DNA of 17,860 bases from Acetobacteraceae bacterium (GTDB lineage: Bacteria > Pseudomonadota > Alphaproteobacteria > Acetobacterales > Acetobacteraceae): assembly GCA_027306955.1 (NCBI GenBank), contig DAHUXX010000263.1:1-17860 (forward strand). Direction: 5' to 3'. Positions 6,937-13,492 of the stretch are shown here, one piece after another. A program made the position numbers and the translations under genes. Each line of letters starts with the position of its first letter. Positions within the stretch are counted from its first letter, which is position 1. Under the pieces are notes generated by a model. That model saw nothing but the letters and a program-made list of their open reading frames with translations, had not been told where the DNA came from and ran no database searches.

Positions 6937-9339
6937 TTACGCGAACGCGATGCGGCTGAACAGCCACAATTTCACCCGGTCCAGCACCAGGAGATACAGG
7001 ACCACAACCACGAGCAGCACCAGCAGCACGTGCAGCGCCACCGGCGCCATCAACACGCCCGTCGTTGCCATCGTCACCACCACCACGAGGTCGGCGGCGG
7101 AACTGGTGACCATCCAGCGGCTCGGCGCCGAGCGCCAGAACGGCCCGCGCTCGCGGATCAGGTAGACATTCCCCTGTCCGGTCGCGACCAGCATCACGAA
7201 GACCAGCGTCTGCAATTGTGGCAGCGGCAGTCCGAGCCAGTCGCGCCCGAGGAAGAACACCGAGAAGGACAGCACGAGCACGTAGCCGGCGAGCAGCCCG
7301 CCCGTCGTCATCAGCCCGCGCACGTCCCACCGGTCCGGCCGCTGCGAGGGCACGACGCGGTCGGTCGCGATCGTCATGGTCACGAAATCGTTGGTGAACA
7401 GCAACATCACGATCAGCAGCGGCGTGATGACAAACTGGCCTGTGATGATGACGCCGATCGAAAGGAAGACGACGATCTCCAGCGTCTTCATGATCTTGTT
7501 GATCGTGTACGTCAGCATGCGCTGGTAGATCGCACGGCTGGTCTTCACCGCCGAAAGCGCATCGACCAGGCCCGGCGAGGTGAGCACGATGCCCGCCGCC
7601 GCGCGCGCGACGTCCGTCGCGCTCGCGACCGCCACACCCACCTCCGCCTGGCGCAGCGCCGGCGCATCGTTCACGCCGTCGCCGGTCATGCCGACGACAT
7701 GGCCGGCCTTCTGCAGCCGGCGCACCAGCGCGATCTTGTGCTCCGGCAGCACGCGGGCGAAGACGCCGAAGCGCAGAGGGTCGTCGATTTCCTCCAGCGA
7801 CGCGGCGTCGCCCGTCTCGCCCTCGATGCCGACCCGCTTTGCGATCGCGGCGGCGGTGGGTGCGGCGTCCCCGGTCGCCATCACCACGCGCACGCCCATG
7901 GCGCGCAACCCCGCGACCAGCTCCGCGGAGTCCGCACGCGGCGGGTCCTCCAGCGCCAGCAGGCCCACCAGGCGCATGCGTCCCTTCTCCGGCCCCGCGG
8001 CGACGGCCAGCACCCGCGCCCCCGCCGCGGCGAGGCGCTGCTCCTCCGCCGCGAAATCCGGCGGTGACAGGCACAGGGCGGCGACCACCTCGGCCGCGCC
8101 CTTCGCCGCCAGCACCTCCGCGCCGTTTTCGCTGAAGCGGCCCAGCGAGTAGCGCAACGCCGGGTCGAACGGCTCGAAGCCCAGCCGTTGCGGCAGCGCG
8201 ACGTTTGTGGTGCCGCCCCCCGCCGCCGTCAGGATCGCGAGGTCGATCGGGTCCTGCGTCGCGGCGTCGCAGGCCATGGCGGCAGAGCGCAGAAGCTCGG
8301 GCTCGGTCGCACCCCCGAGCGGCGTGGTTGCCGCGAGGCGCAGCCTGTTTTCGGTCAGCGTGCCGGTCTTGTCGGTGCACAGCACGTCCATGCCCGCGGC
8401 CTCCTCGATCGCCTGCAGGCGCGCGACCAGCACGCCCTCATGCGCGAGCTCCGCGGCGCCGAGCGCGGTCGCGAGCGTGAAGGTCGCGGGCAGGGCGGCG
8501 GGGACGGAGGCAACGAGCAGGATCAGCGCGAAGGGAAGCACATCGCGCAGCGGCAGGTTGGCCCAGGCCGCGTAGAACAGCAGCAGCGCGATCAGCAGCG
8601 CGTCCACGGCGGCGAGGATGCGCACGATGCCGAAGATGGTCGCCTGCAGATGGCTCCCCGCATGGGCCGTGCGCACCAGCTCCGCGGTGCGGCCGAACTA
8701 GGTGGCCTGGCCGGTCGCGGTGACGACACCCGTCGCCTCGCCGCGACGCACGATCGCGGCGGCATAGGCGCGCGCGCCGGGGCCGGCCTCGACGGGGATG
8801 GACTCGCCCGTCAGCGCCGACTGGTCGAGCAGCACGCTGCCCTCGCCGATGGCGATGTCCGCGGGGGCAAGATCGCCCATGCGCATGTGCACGAGATCGC
8901 CGGGCACCAGATCCGAAGCCGGAACGGTCCGCCAGGCGCCGTCGCGCCGCACCCGCGCCATGGCCACCAGGCGCTGGCGCAGGAGGGCGAGCGCCCGGCT
9001 CGCGCGCCCCTCCTCGATGAAGCCGATCGCGGCGTTGACCACCAGCAGCGCGAGGATGATCGCCGCCTCGCCCGACTTGCCGAGCAGGATCTGCAGGAGC
9101 GCCGCCGCCTCCAGCATCCAGGCGATCGGGCCCCAGAATTTGCGCGCAAATTCCAACGTTTTGCTCGGCCGCTTCTCGGGGATGGCGTTGGCACCGAAGC
9201 GCGCGCGCCGGCGCGTGGCCTCGGCCTCGGAGAGTCCATCCGGGCCAGTCGCCTCGGCCTCCACCGCCGCCTGCTGTGCCGCGCGCGGATCGGTTTCGTC
9301 CCTTTCCGGAATGATACGGTCTCGCAATTCATCGGCCAT
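6937..9339 (-). pseudogene. P-type (IIIA-like, H+/cation) ATPase, interrupted by in-frame TAG
   Basis: A single frame of 800 codon positions encodes a P-type ATPase broken by TAG at 8698-8700 (codon 214). Before it is the actuator motif SALTGES (174-180). After it, in frame, are FGRTAELVRTA, the M4 segment VASVPAALPA, the phosphorylation site CTDKTGTLTE (Asp323), TGD (489-491), GMTGDGVNDAPAL (550-562) and the M5/M6 segment FTNDFVTMTIATD with Asp651, followed by further C-terminal membrane spans. The NDF-type M6 and PAALP M4 resemble bacterial plasma-membrane H+-ATPases (type IIIA). The TAG replaces what is usually an aromatic or small residue before FG(R/K)TA. Translation stopping there would leave only the N-terminal and actuator parts. 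The start at 9339 is set by GGAGG a few bases upstream. Mutation, sequencing error and readthrough all remain possible. Confidence 0.88.
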
Positions 9340-9484
9340 GGCGTCCTCCGCGGGGCGAGGCGGCAAGGTGCCGGGACGCCGCAGAAAGCATAGCTTAACA
9401 AGGGCCTCGGTCTGCACAAAAGGTGACACCACAAAGCGGATAAACCGGCTATATGGATGCCACGACATGACCCGGAGACCTTCG

Positions 9485-9616
9485 ATGCGACGCGCGGTTA
9501 TCGAGATCATGGTGGCTGGGATGGTTTTCGCCGCGACCCTTGGCGGCGCCATTGCCCACCAAGTCAGCCTGAGCAACCAGGTCGCGGCGATCGTCTGCGC
9601 CCCCACCCTCGCCTGA
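9485..9616 (+). CDS. Possible small exported peptide (43 aa)
   Basis: An ATG at 9485 preceded by GGAG (9474-9477, seven-base spacing) opens a 43-codon frame ending in TGA. The product begins with MRR, has a hydrophobic stretch (about residues 5-24) ending in AIA, which could be a signal-peptidase site or a membrane span, and a short tail containing one cysteine. An ATG at 9467 would add six residues but lacks a good ribosome site. It diverges from the ATPase gene and is followed about 135 bases later by two terminator-like hairpins pointing the same way, which supports transcription of this strand. I do not recognise the family. In such GC-rich DNA a frame of this length can be chance, so confidence is limited. 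Confidence 0.35.
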   Translation: MRRAVIEIMVAGMVFAATLGGAIAHQVSLSNQVAAIVCAPTLA

Positions 9617-9646
9617 GGCCGACTCCGGCCACGCCCTCTGTCGCCA

Positions 9647-9671
9647 CCCACCGGCGCCGCCCACCGGCGCC
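9647..9671. repeat. Two-copy tandem repeat, 13-bp period
   Basis: CCCACCGGCGCC occurs at 9647-9658 and again at 9660-9671, a 13-bp period, in the C-rich stretch between the small reading frame and the first terminator. It looks like a minor slippage product, and no function can be assigned. Confidence 0.5.
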
Positions 9672-9751
9672 ACAAGCGCCGACCCACCCGAACGTGCCTG
9701 ACCATGGCTAGCCCGCGATCTCCCCCAGCGATCGCGACCGATCTCCTCCCG

Positions 9752-9784
9752 CGCCGGGGCCCATTCGGTCCCGGCGTTTCTTTT
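9752..9784 (+). terminator. Rho-independent terminator, copy 1
   Basis: CGCCGGGGCC (9752-9761) pairs with GGTCCCGGCG (9767-9776) over ten base pairs with one G-U, around the five-base loop CATTC. TTTCTTTT follows immediately. The T-tract is on the plus strand, so it ends rightward transcription. The only upstream rightward candidate is the 43-codon frame at 9485. Confidence 0.7.
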
Positions 9785-9790
9785 GCGGAC

Positions 9791-9809
9791 GGTCCGGCAC
9801 CGCCGGACC
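9791..9809. repeat. Perfect inverted repeat between the two terminators
   Basis: GGTCCGGC (9791-9798) and GCCGGACC (9802-9809) form a perfect eight-pair hairpin with an ACC loop. It has no T-tract of its own and lies exactly between the two terminator-like hairpins, giving three consecutive stem-loops. Confidence 0.6.
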
Positions 9810-9810
9810 T

Positions 9811-9841
9811 CGGGACCCATTCGGTCCCGGCGTTTCTTTTT
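9811..9841 (+). terminator. Rho-independent terminator-like hairpin, copy 2
   Basis: CGGGACC (9811-9817) pairs with GGTCCCG (9823-9829) around the same CATTC loop as copy 1, followed by GCG and TTTCTTTTT. Positions 9816-9840 repeat 9760-9784 exactly (25 bp, 56-bp offset), so the 3' half was duplicated. The stem is shorter and set back from the T-tract, so it is probably the weaker terminator. Confidence 0.55.
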
Positions 9842-9916
9842 CGGGAAGCGCCCAGCCCGGCACGGCTCGCGCGGCAGCGACGCGGAGCGGGACGGGGTTG
9901 ACATTGGGCGAATAAA

Positions 9917-9993
9917 TGGTCGGAGCGGCGGGATTTGAACCCACGACCCCCAGTCCCCCAGACTGATGCGCTACCAGGCTGCGCTACGCTCCG
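9917..9993 (-). tRNA. tRNA-Pro (anticodon GGG)
   Basis: Read on the minus strand, this gives a 77-nt cloverleaf including an encoded CCA (9917-9919). The seven-pair acceptor stem CGGAGCG/CGCTCCG is perfect, with discriminator A at 9920. The D-arm contains GCGCAGCCTGGTAGCGC, and the T-arm contains GGTTCAAATCC. The anticodon loop CTGGGGG (9955-9961) places GGG at 9957-9959 with G37 next to it, as expected for a proline tRNA reading CCC and CCU. Confidence 0.96.
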
Positions 9994-10002
9994 ACACGGC
10001 GC

Positions 10003-10031
10003 GGTCTAGCTCGCGCGCCCGGCTGGGGCAA
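10003..10031 (-). promoter_or_regulatory. Predicted sigma-70-type promoter of tRNA-Pro
   Basis: On the minus strand TTGCCC (10026-10031) is followed after 17 bases by TAGACC (10003-10008), placing transcription start a few bases before the mature tRNA 5' end at 9993. Spacing is ideal and the -35 is good, while the -10 is only a partial match. Confidence 0.5.
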
Positions 10032-10067
10032 CAGGCCCGGCATCCAGGGCGCGGCCTGGTCGTCGTC

Positions 10068-10111
10068 TTGATATCGGTCATGGCGCCGGCGCCCCTTTCC
10101 CACCATATATT
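10068..10111 (+). promoter_or_regulatory. Possible phaC promoter with degenerate FNR/FixK-like box
   Basis: A TATATT hexamer at 10106-10111 would put transcription start at about 10118, the A of the phaC ATG, giving a leaderless or nearly leaderless mRNA. This agrees with the lack of any Shine-Dalgarno before phaC. No standard -35 is found. Instead TTGATATCGGTCAT at 10068-10081 resembles half of a TTGAT-N4-ATCAA box, with two mismatches in the right half, centred about 43 bases upstream of that start, close to the class II activator position. This is inference from pattern only. Confidence 0.3.
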
Positions 10112-10117
10112 TCCGCT

Positions 10118-11956
10118 ATGGCTAGGAAATCATCACCCAAGGGCGCCGCACGGGGCGAGCGGAAGCAGCCGCGCAAGTCGCCTCCCGCGGCGCCGCTCCG
10201 CCAGACCGCGCGTCATCGCCGCGGTCCCGTGCCCCCCCTGCTGCCCGCACCGCCGCCGCCGATCGGCAGCCTTTCCGACCTCGACCGGCTGTTCCACTCG
10301 ACCGAGGCGCTCGGCACCGGCGCGCTTTCGCCCGCCGCGCTGGGCATCGCCCACCACGAATGGTTCGTCCACCTCGCCAATTCGCCGTTCCGCCAGATCG
10401 AGCTCGCGGCGCAGGCATTGCGCGACGCGCAGCGTTTCGCGGCCTTCCTGCTCACCGGCCAGCCGGCGGCGACGCCCGACGCGCAGGACCATCGCTGGGC
10501 CGACCCGAGCTGGCAGATGCCGCCATTCAACGCGCTCCAGCAGTCGCACCTGCTCACGGAATCCTGGTGGAAGTCCGCCCTCGAGGGGCTGCGCGGCGCC
10601 TCGCCGCAGAGCCTGACCATCATGCGCTTCGCGATGCGCCAGGTGCTCGAGGCGCTGGCGCCGTCCAACTTCCCCTGGAGCAACCCGCAGGTCATCGAGG
10701 CCACGCTGATGAGCCGCGGCGCCAACCTCATGAACGGCGCCACGGCCTGGATGCGCGACCAGGAACGCGCCTTCAACCTGCGCCCCTCTCTCGACCCGCG
10801 CTTCCGCCCCGGCCACGAGGTCGCGGTGACGCCGGGCAAGGTGGTTTTCCGCAACGACCTGATCGAGCTGCTGCAATACGCGCCCACCACGGCGCAGGTG
10901 CGGCCGGAGCCGGTGCTGATCGTGCCGGCCTGGATCATGAAATACTATATCCTCGACCTGTCGCCGCAGAACTCCATGGTGCGCTACCTGGTGAGCCAGG
11001 GCTTTACCGTGTTCTGCATCTCCTGGCGCAACCCGGACGCCTCGATGCGCGACGTCGGCCTCGACGACTACCGCCGCGCCGTGATGTCGGCGATCGACGC
11101 CGCGCTCACCATCACCGGGCAACAACACCTGCACGCCTGCGGCTACTGCCTCGGCGGCACGTTGCTCTCCATCGCCGCCTGCGCCATGGCGCGCGAGGCC
11201 GACAACCGGCTCGCCACCATCACGCTGCTCGCCGCCCAGGTCGATTTCCACGAGGCCGGGGAGCTGCGGCTGTTCATCAACGACAGCCAGCTCGCCCTGC
11301 TCGAGGACGTGATGTGGCGCCAGGGCTTCCTCGATTCGCGGCAGATGGCCGGCGCCTTCCAGCTGCTGCGCGTGCGCGACCTCGTCTGGCAGCGCGCGGT
11401 GCGGCTCTACATGCTGGGCCAGGAAGACCCGCCCAACGACCTGATGGCCTGGAACGCGGATGCCACGCGCATGCCGGCCAGGATGCACGCCGAGTACCTG
11501 CGCCAGCTCTTCCTCGACAACGATCTCTCCGAGGGCAGGCTGCAGGTGGACGGGCGCACCGTGGCGCTGGCCGACCTGCGCGCGCCGATGTTCGCCGTCG
11601 GCACCGACCGCGACAACATCGCGCCCTGGCGCAGCGTCTATAACCTGCTCCGGGAAACCCGCACGGACGTCGATTTCGTGCTCACCTCGGGCGGCCACAA
11701 CGCCGGCATCGTGAGCGAGCCCGGCCACCCCGCGCGGCACTACCTGGTGCACGAGCGCCGGCCGCACGACGTCTATCTGTCGCCCGACGAATGGCTCGGC
11801 CAGGCGCGGCGGCGGGAGGGCTCCTGGTGGCCGGCATGGGCAGCCTGGCTCGCGCACCGCTCCGGCACGCCGGTGGCGCCGCCGGCGCTCGCCAACCGGG
11901 CCAGGGGTCTGCCGGCGCTGGGTGACGCGCCGGGAACCTACGTCCTGCAGACCTGA
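10118..11956 (+). CDS. phaC: Class I poly(3-hydroxyalkanoate) synthase
   Basis: This 612-residue alpha/beta-hydrolase-fold enzyme polymerises 3-hydroxyacyl-CoA into storage granules. The lipase-like box GYCLGGT holds the catalytic Cys344. Asp499 in GTDRDNIAPW and His527 in TSGGHNAGIVSEPG complete the triad, in the order and spacing of class I synthases. The PhaC N-terminal domain starts around residue 75. Ahead of it is a basic, proline-rich stretch (residues 1-50) that may bind granules or DNA or be disordered. No phaA, phaB, phaR or phasin gene is adjacent. The ATG has no evident ribosome-binding site, and a TATATT lies just upstream, so leaderless expression is possible. It ends 13 bases before the convergent CBS gene, and no terminator hairpin fits between them. 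Confidence 0.95.
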   Translation: MARKSSPKGAARGERKQPRKSPPAAPLRQTARHRRGPVPPLLPAPPPPIGSLSDLDRLFHSTEALGTGALSPAALGIAHHEWFVHLANSPFRQIELAAQALRDAQRFAAFLLTGQPAATPDAQDHRWADPSWQMPPFNALQQSHLLTESWWKSALEGLRGASPQSLTIMRFAMRQVLEALAPSNFPWSNPQVIEATLMSRGANLMNGATAWMRDQERAFNLRPSLDPRFRPGHEVAVTPGKVVFRNDLIELLQYAPTTAQVRPEPVLIVPAWIMKYYILDLSPQNSMVRYLVSQGFTVFCISWRNPDASMRDVGLDDYRRAVMSAIDAALTITGQQHLHACGYCLGGTLLSIAACAMAREADNRLATITLLAAQVDFHEAGELRLFINDSQLALLEDVMWRQGFLDSRQMAGAFQLLRVRDLVWQRAVRLYMLGQEDPPNDLMAWNADATRMPARMHAEYLRQLFLDNDLSEGRLQVDGRTVALADLRAPMFAVGTDRDNIAPWRSVYNLLRETRTDVDFVLTSGGHNAGIVSEPGHPARHYLVHERRPHDVYLSPDEWLGQARRREGSWWPAWAAWLAHRSGTPVAPPALANRARGLPALGDAPGTYVLQT

Positions 11957-11969
11957 GGCGGGAGCGGGC

Positions 11970-12389
11970 CTACAGCCGCTCCCACAGCCCGGTCTCCTCG
12001 TCGAGCCGGTCGATCTCTCCGCCGCGGAAATCGCCGTGGGAGACGACACCGAGGAGCTTGTCCCCATCCACCACCGGCACGTGGCGGAAGCCGCCGTCGC
12101 GCATCAGGCGCAGCGCCTCCACCGCGCGCATGTCGCGGCGCATGGTGTCGGGGTTGCGCGTCATCACCTCGTCCAGCTTCGTGTGGTTGGAGCGGCCCTC
12201 CGCGATCACCCGCGCGACGGCGTCCCGGCCGGTGAAGATGCCGAGAAGGCGGCCCTTCTCGTCCGTCACCAGCACCGCGCCGACGCGACGGTCGCGCATG
12301 TGCTTGCACGCCTCGCCCACCGTCGCCGTGGGCGGCAGGGTAAGCGGCTTCTGGTTGAGCACGATGGCCCCGAGCGGACGCTGTTCCAT
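11970..12389 (-). CDS. Two-CBS-domain protein
   Basis: This 139-residue protein consists of two CBS modules, about residues 10-65 (TVGEACKHMRDRRVGAVLV, then GIFTGRDAVARVI) and 70-126 (VMTRNPDTMRRDM, then RHVPVVDGDKLLGVVSHGD). Such stand-alone CBS pairs bind adenine nucleotides or NAD-type ligands and act as energy or redox sensors for partner proteins; no partner is identifiable here. The ATG at 12387-12389 has GGAGGT four bases upstream. A GTG two codons earlier lies inside that ribosome site and is therefore rejected as the start. A perfect FNR/FixK box lies about 75 bases upstream, suggesting induction at low oxygen. The stop codon is TAG. Function beyond ligand sensing is unknown. Confidence 0.9.
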   Translation of the reverse strand: MEQRPLGAIVLNQKPLTLPPTATVGEACKHMRDRRVGAVLVTDEKGRLLGIFTGRDAVARVIAEGRSNHTKLDEVMTRNPDTMRRDMRAVEALRLMRDGGFRHVPVVDGDKLLGVVSHGDFRGGEIDRLDEETGLWERL

Positions 12390-12428
12390 GGTCACCTCCG
12401 GCGCGGGCTGGTCCCCGGCGCGTTCGTT

Positions 12429-12470
12429 CGTCTAGGCGCGGCCAGCGGCGGCGTCCTTGATGGCGATCAA
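12429..12470 (-). promoter_or_regulatory. FNR/FixK-type box and -10 element upstream of the CBS gene
   Basis: TTGATGGCGATCAA at 12457-12470 is a perfect TTGAT-N4-ATCAA palindrome, the consensus of FNR, FnrL and FixK regulators. Reading toward the CBS gene, exactly 22 bases separate it from TAGACG (12429-12434). If that is the -10 element, the box is centred at about -41.5, the class II activator position. The -10 itself is weak, as expected for an activator-dependent promoter. The same palindrome, with flanking C and G, could fold as a hairpin after the MerR gene, but no T-tract follows. Confidence 0.6.
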
Positions 12471-12498
12471 GCCACCCCGTGCGGTCCCGGCGGGGCGT

Positions 12499-13008
12499 TC
12501 AGCGCAAGAGGGTGCGGATCGCCTCCAGCTCCTCCAGCACGCCCGCGAGCAGCGCCCGCAGCCGTTCGGCCTCGGCATCCGGGCGCGGCTTGCCCGCCTG
12601 TTTGCCCGCCGGCCCGGCGGCCGGCGCGAGGCCCGGCATCGGCAGTTCCGGCTCGCGCGCCTCGCCCCGCTCCGCCGCGGCCGCGGCCTGCTCGGCGGGC
12701 GAGGGTGGGGGAATGTTGTCGGGCAGGCGCCCCGCCCCCTCGCGCAGCAGGCGTTGCACGCCCTTGATCGTGTAACCCTGGGTGTAGAGCAGGTCGGAGA
12801 TGCGGCGCAGCAGGTCGATGTCCTCGGGCCGATAATAGCGCCGCCCGCCGCCGCGCTTGAGCGGCTTCACCTGGGTAAATTTGGTTTCCCAGAAACGCAG
12901 CACATGCTGCGGGATATGCAGGTCGTCCGCGACCTCGCTGATGGTGCGGAAGGCGCTGGGAGCCTTCTTGGCGCGCGCGCGCGCCGCCGCCGGCGCCGCG
13001 TCACTCAT
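12499..13008 (-). CDS. MerR-family transcriptional regulator
   Basis: The 169-residue protein has an N-terminal MerR winged helix-turn-helix (about residues 20-92): AFRTISEVADDLHIPQHVLRFWE, then GGGRRYYRPEDIDLLRRI and YTIKGVQRLL. A low-complexity Ala/Pro/Glu linker (about 95-145) leads to a short C-terminal helix ending LEELEAIRTLLR that could dimerise. No cysteine-rich effector-binding domain is present, so metal sensing is unlikely. It sits 30 bases after ihfA. This ihfA-MerR adjacency after plsX-fabH is a conserved alphaproteobacterial arrangement, and its target genes are not known to me. The ATG at 13006-13008 has GAGGGG about nine bases upstream. Confidence 0.9.
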   Translation of the reverse strand: MSDAAPAAARARAKKAPSAFRTISEVADDLHIPQHVLRFWETKFTQVKPLKRGGGRRYYRPEDIDLLRRISDLLYTQGYTIKGVQRLLREGAGRLPDNIPPPSPAEQAAAAAERGEAREPELPMPGLAPAAGPAGKQAGKPRPDAEAERLRALLAGVLEELEAIRTLLR

Positions 13009-13038
13009 GCATCGTCACCCCTCATTCGTCTTTCCCCC

Positions 13039-13350
13039 TCACTCGTCATCCCCGAGGGGAATGGTGGTATGGTTCACGTGCGCCTTGAGCACCTGGCTCG
13101 GACGGAACACCAACACGCGGCGGGGCAGGATCGGCACTTCCACGCCGGTCTTCGGGTTGCGGCCGATGCGCCGCCCCTTCTGACGCACAGAAAACGTCCC
13201 GAAACCGCTGATTTTGACAGATTCACCGCTCTCCAGCGCGGAACTCATCCGGTTCAGCACGGTCTCCAGCAGGTCGGCCGATTCGTTCCGGGAGAGCCCG
13301 ACCTGGGTATAAATGGTCTCGGTCAGGTGCGCGCGTGTGACAGTGTTCAT
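13039..13350 (-). CDS. ihfA: Integration host factor subunit alpha
   Basis: The 103-residue HU/IHF-family protein begins TVTRAHLTETIY and has the family segments VKISGFGTFSVRQKGRRIGRNPKTG and EVPILPRRVLVFRPSQVLK. The beta-arm RNPKTG, with the proline that intercalates into bent DNA, is at about residues 64-69. With IhfB it forms the heterodimer that bends DNA for recombination, replication and sigma-54 or global regulation. ihfB is not in the window. It lies 142 bases after fabH, with a predicted promoter of its own. There is no Shine-Dalgarno before the ATG (13348-13350), which fits the predicted leaderless transcript. Confidence 0.95.
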   Translation of the reverse strand: MNTVTRAHLTETIYTQVGLSRNESADLLETVLNRMSSALESGESVKISGFGTFSVRQKGRRIGRNPKTGVEVPILPRRVLVFRPSQVLKAHVNHTTIPLGDDE

Positions 13351-13356
13351 GAATTC

Positions 13357-13386
13357 ACGCTAGGGAGACTCGGGGGTCGCCGTCAA
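13357..13386 (-). promoter_or_regulatory. Predicted ihfA promoter (leaderless start)
   Basis: On the minus strand TTGACG (13381-13386) and TAGCGT (13357-13362) are separated by 18 bases. Counting seven positions from the -10 places +1 at about 13350, the A of the ihfA ATG. ihfA may therefore be made both from the upstream rpmF-plsX-fabH transcript and from this promoter as a leaderless mRNA. Confidence 0.45.
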
Positions 13387-13396
13387 GAATTCGCAG

Positions 13397-13409
13397 GATC
13401 AAATGCTTG
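13397..13409 (-). promoter_or_regulatory. Near-consensus IHF binding site upstream of ihfA
   Basis: The plus-strand sequence GATCAAATGCTTG matches the IHF consensus WATCAANNNNTTR at every defined position except the first (G instead of A/T). It lies 11 bases upstream of the predicted -35 of ihfA, a place where IHF could regulate its own synthesis. The same bases also form a TCAA-N4-TTGA inverted repeat. Confidence 0.35.
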
Positions 13410-13492
13410 ACAGGGTCGCGTGAATCTTGCGTCGAAACATCCGGCGCCAGGTGCGCGCGCGTCGAGCCGCACGATGTGGGTGGCCGTTTCCC

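Noticed and set aside
2257..8700. TAG as a reassigned sense codon
   Set aside because: The SHMT-like gene, fabH and the CBS gene end at TAG at the expected family length, and no recoding machinery is visible. Full reassignment is not supported, although leaky suppression is left as a finding.
9898..9903. A perfect TTGACA on the plus strand just before tRNA-Pro
   Set aside because: No -10-like hexamer lies 16-18 bases downstream; the expected position falls inside the tRNA acceptor stem.
9449..9904. A 151-codon minus-strand frame with repeated Lys/Arg-rich KRRDRMGP-like segments
   Set aside because: The apparent protein repeats are translations of the 25-bp terminator duplication read in different frames. 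No start signal or family match was seen.
12440..12498. A terminator after the MerR gene
   Set aside because: The CTTGAT/ATCAAG hairpin has no T-tract and is better explained as the FNR/FixK palindrome.
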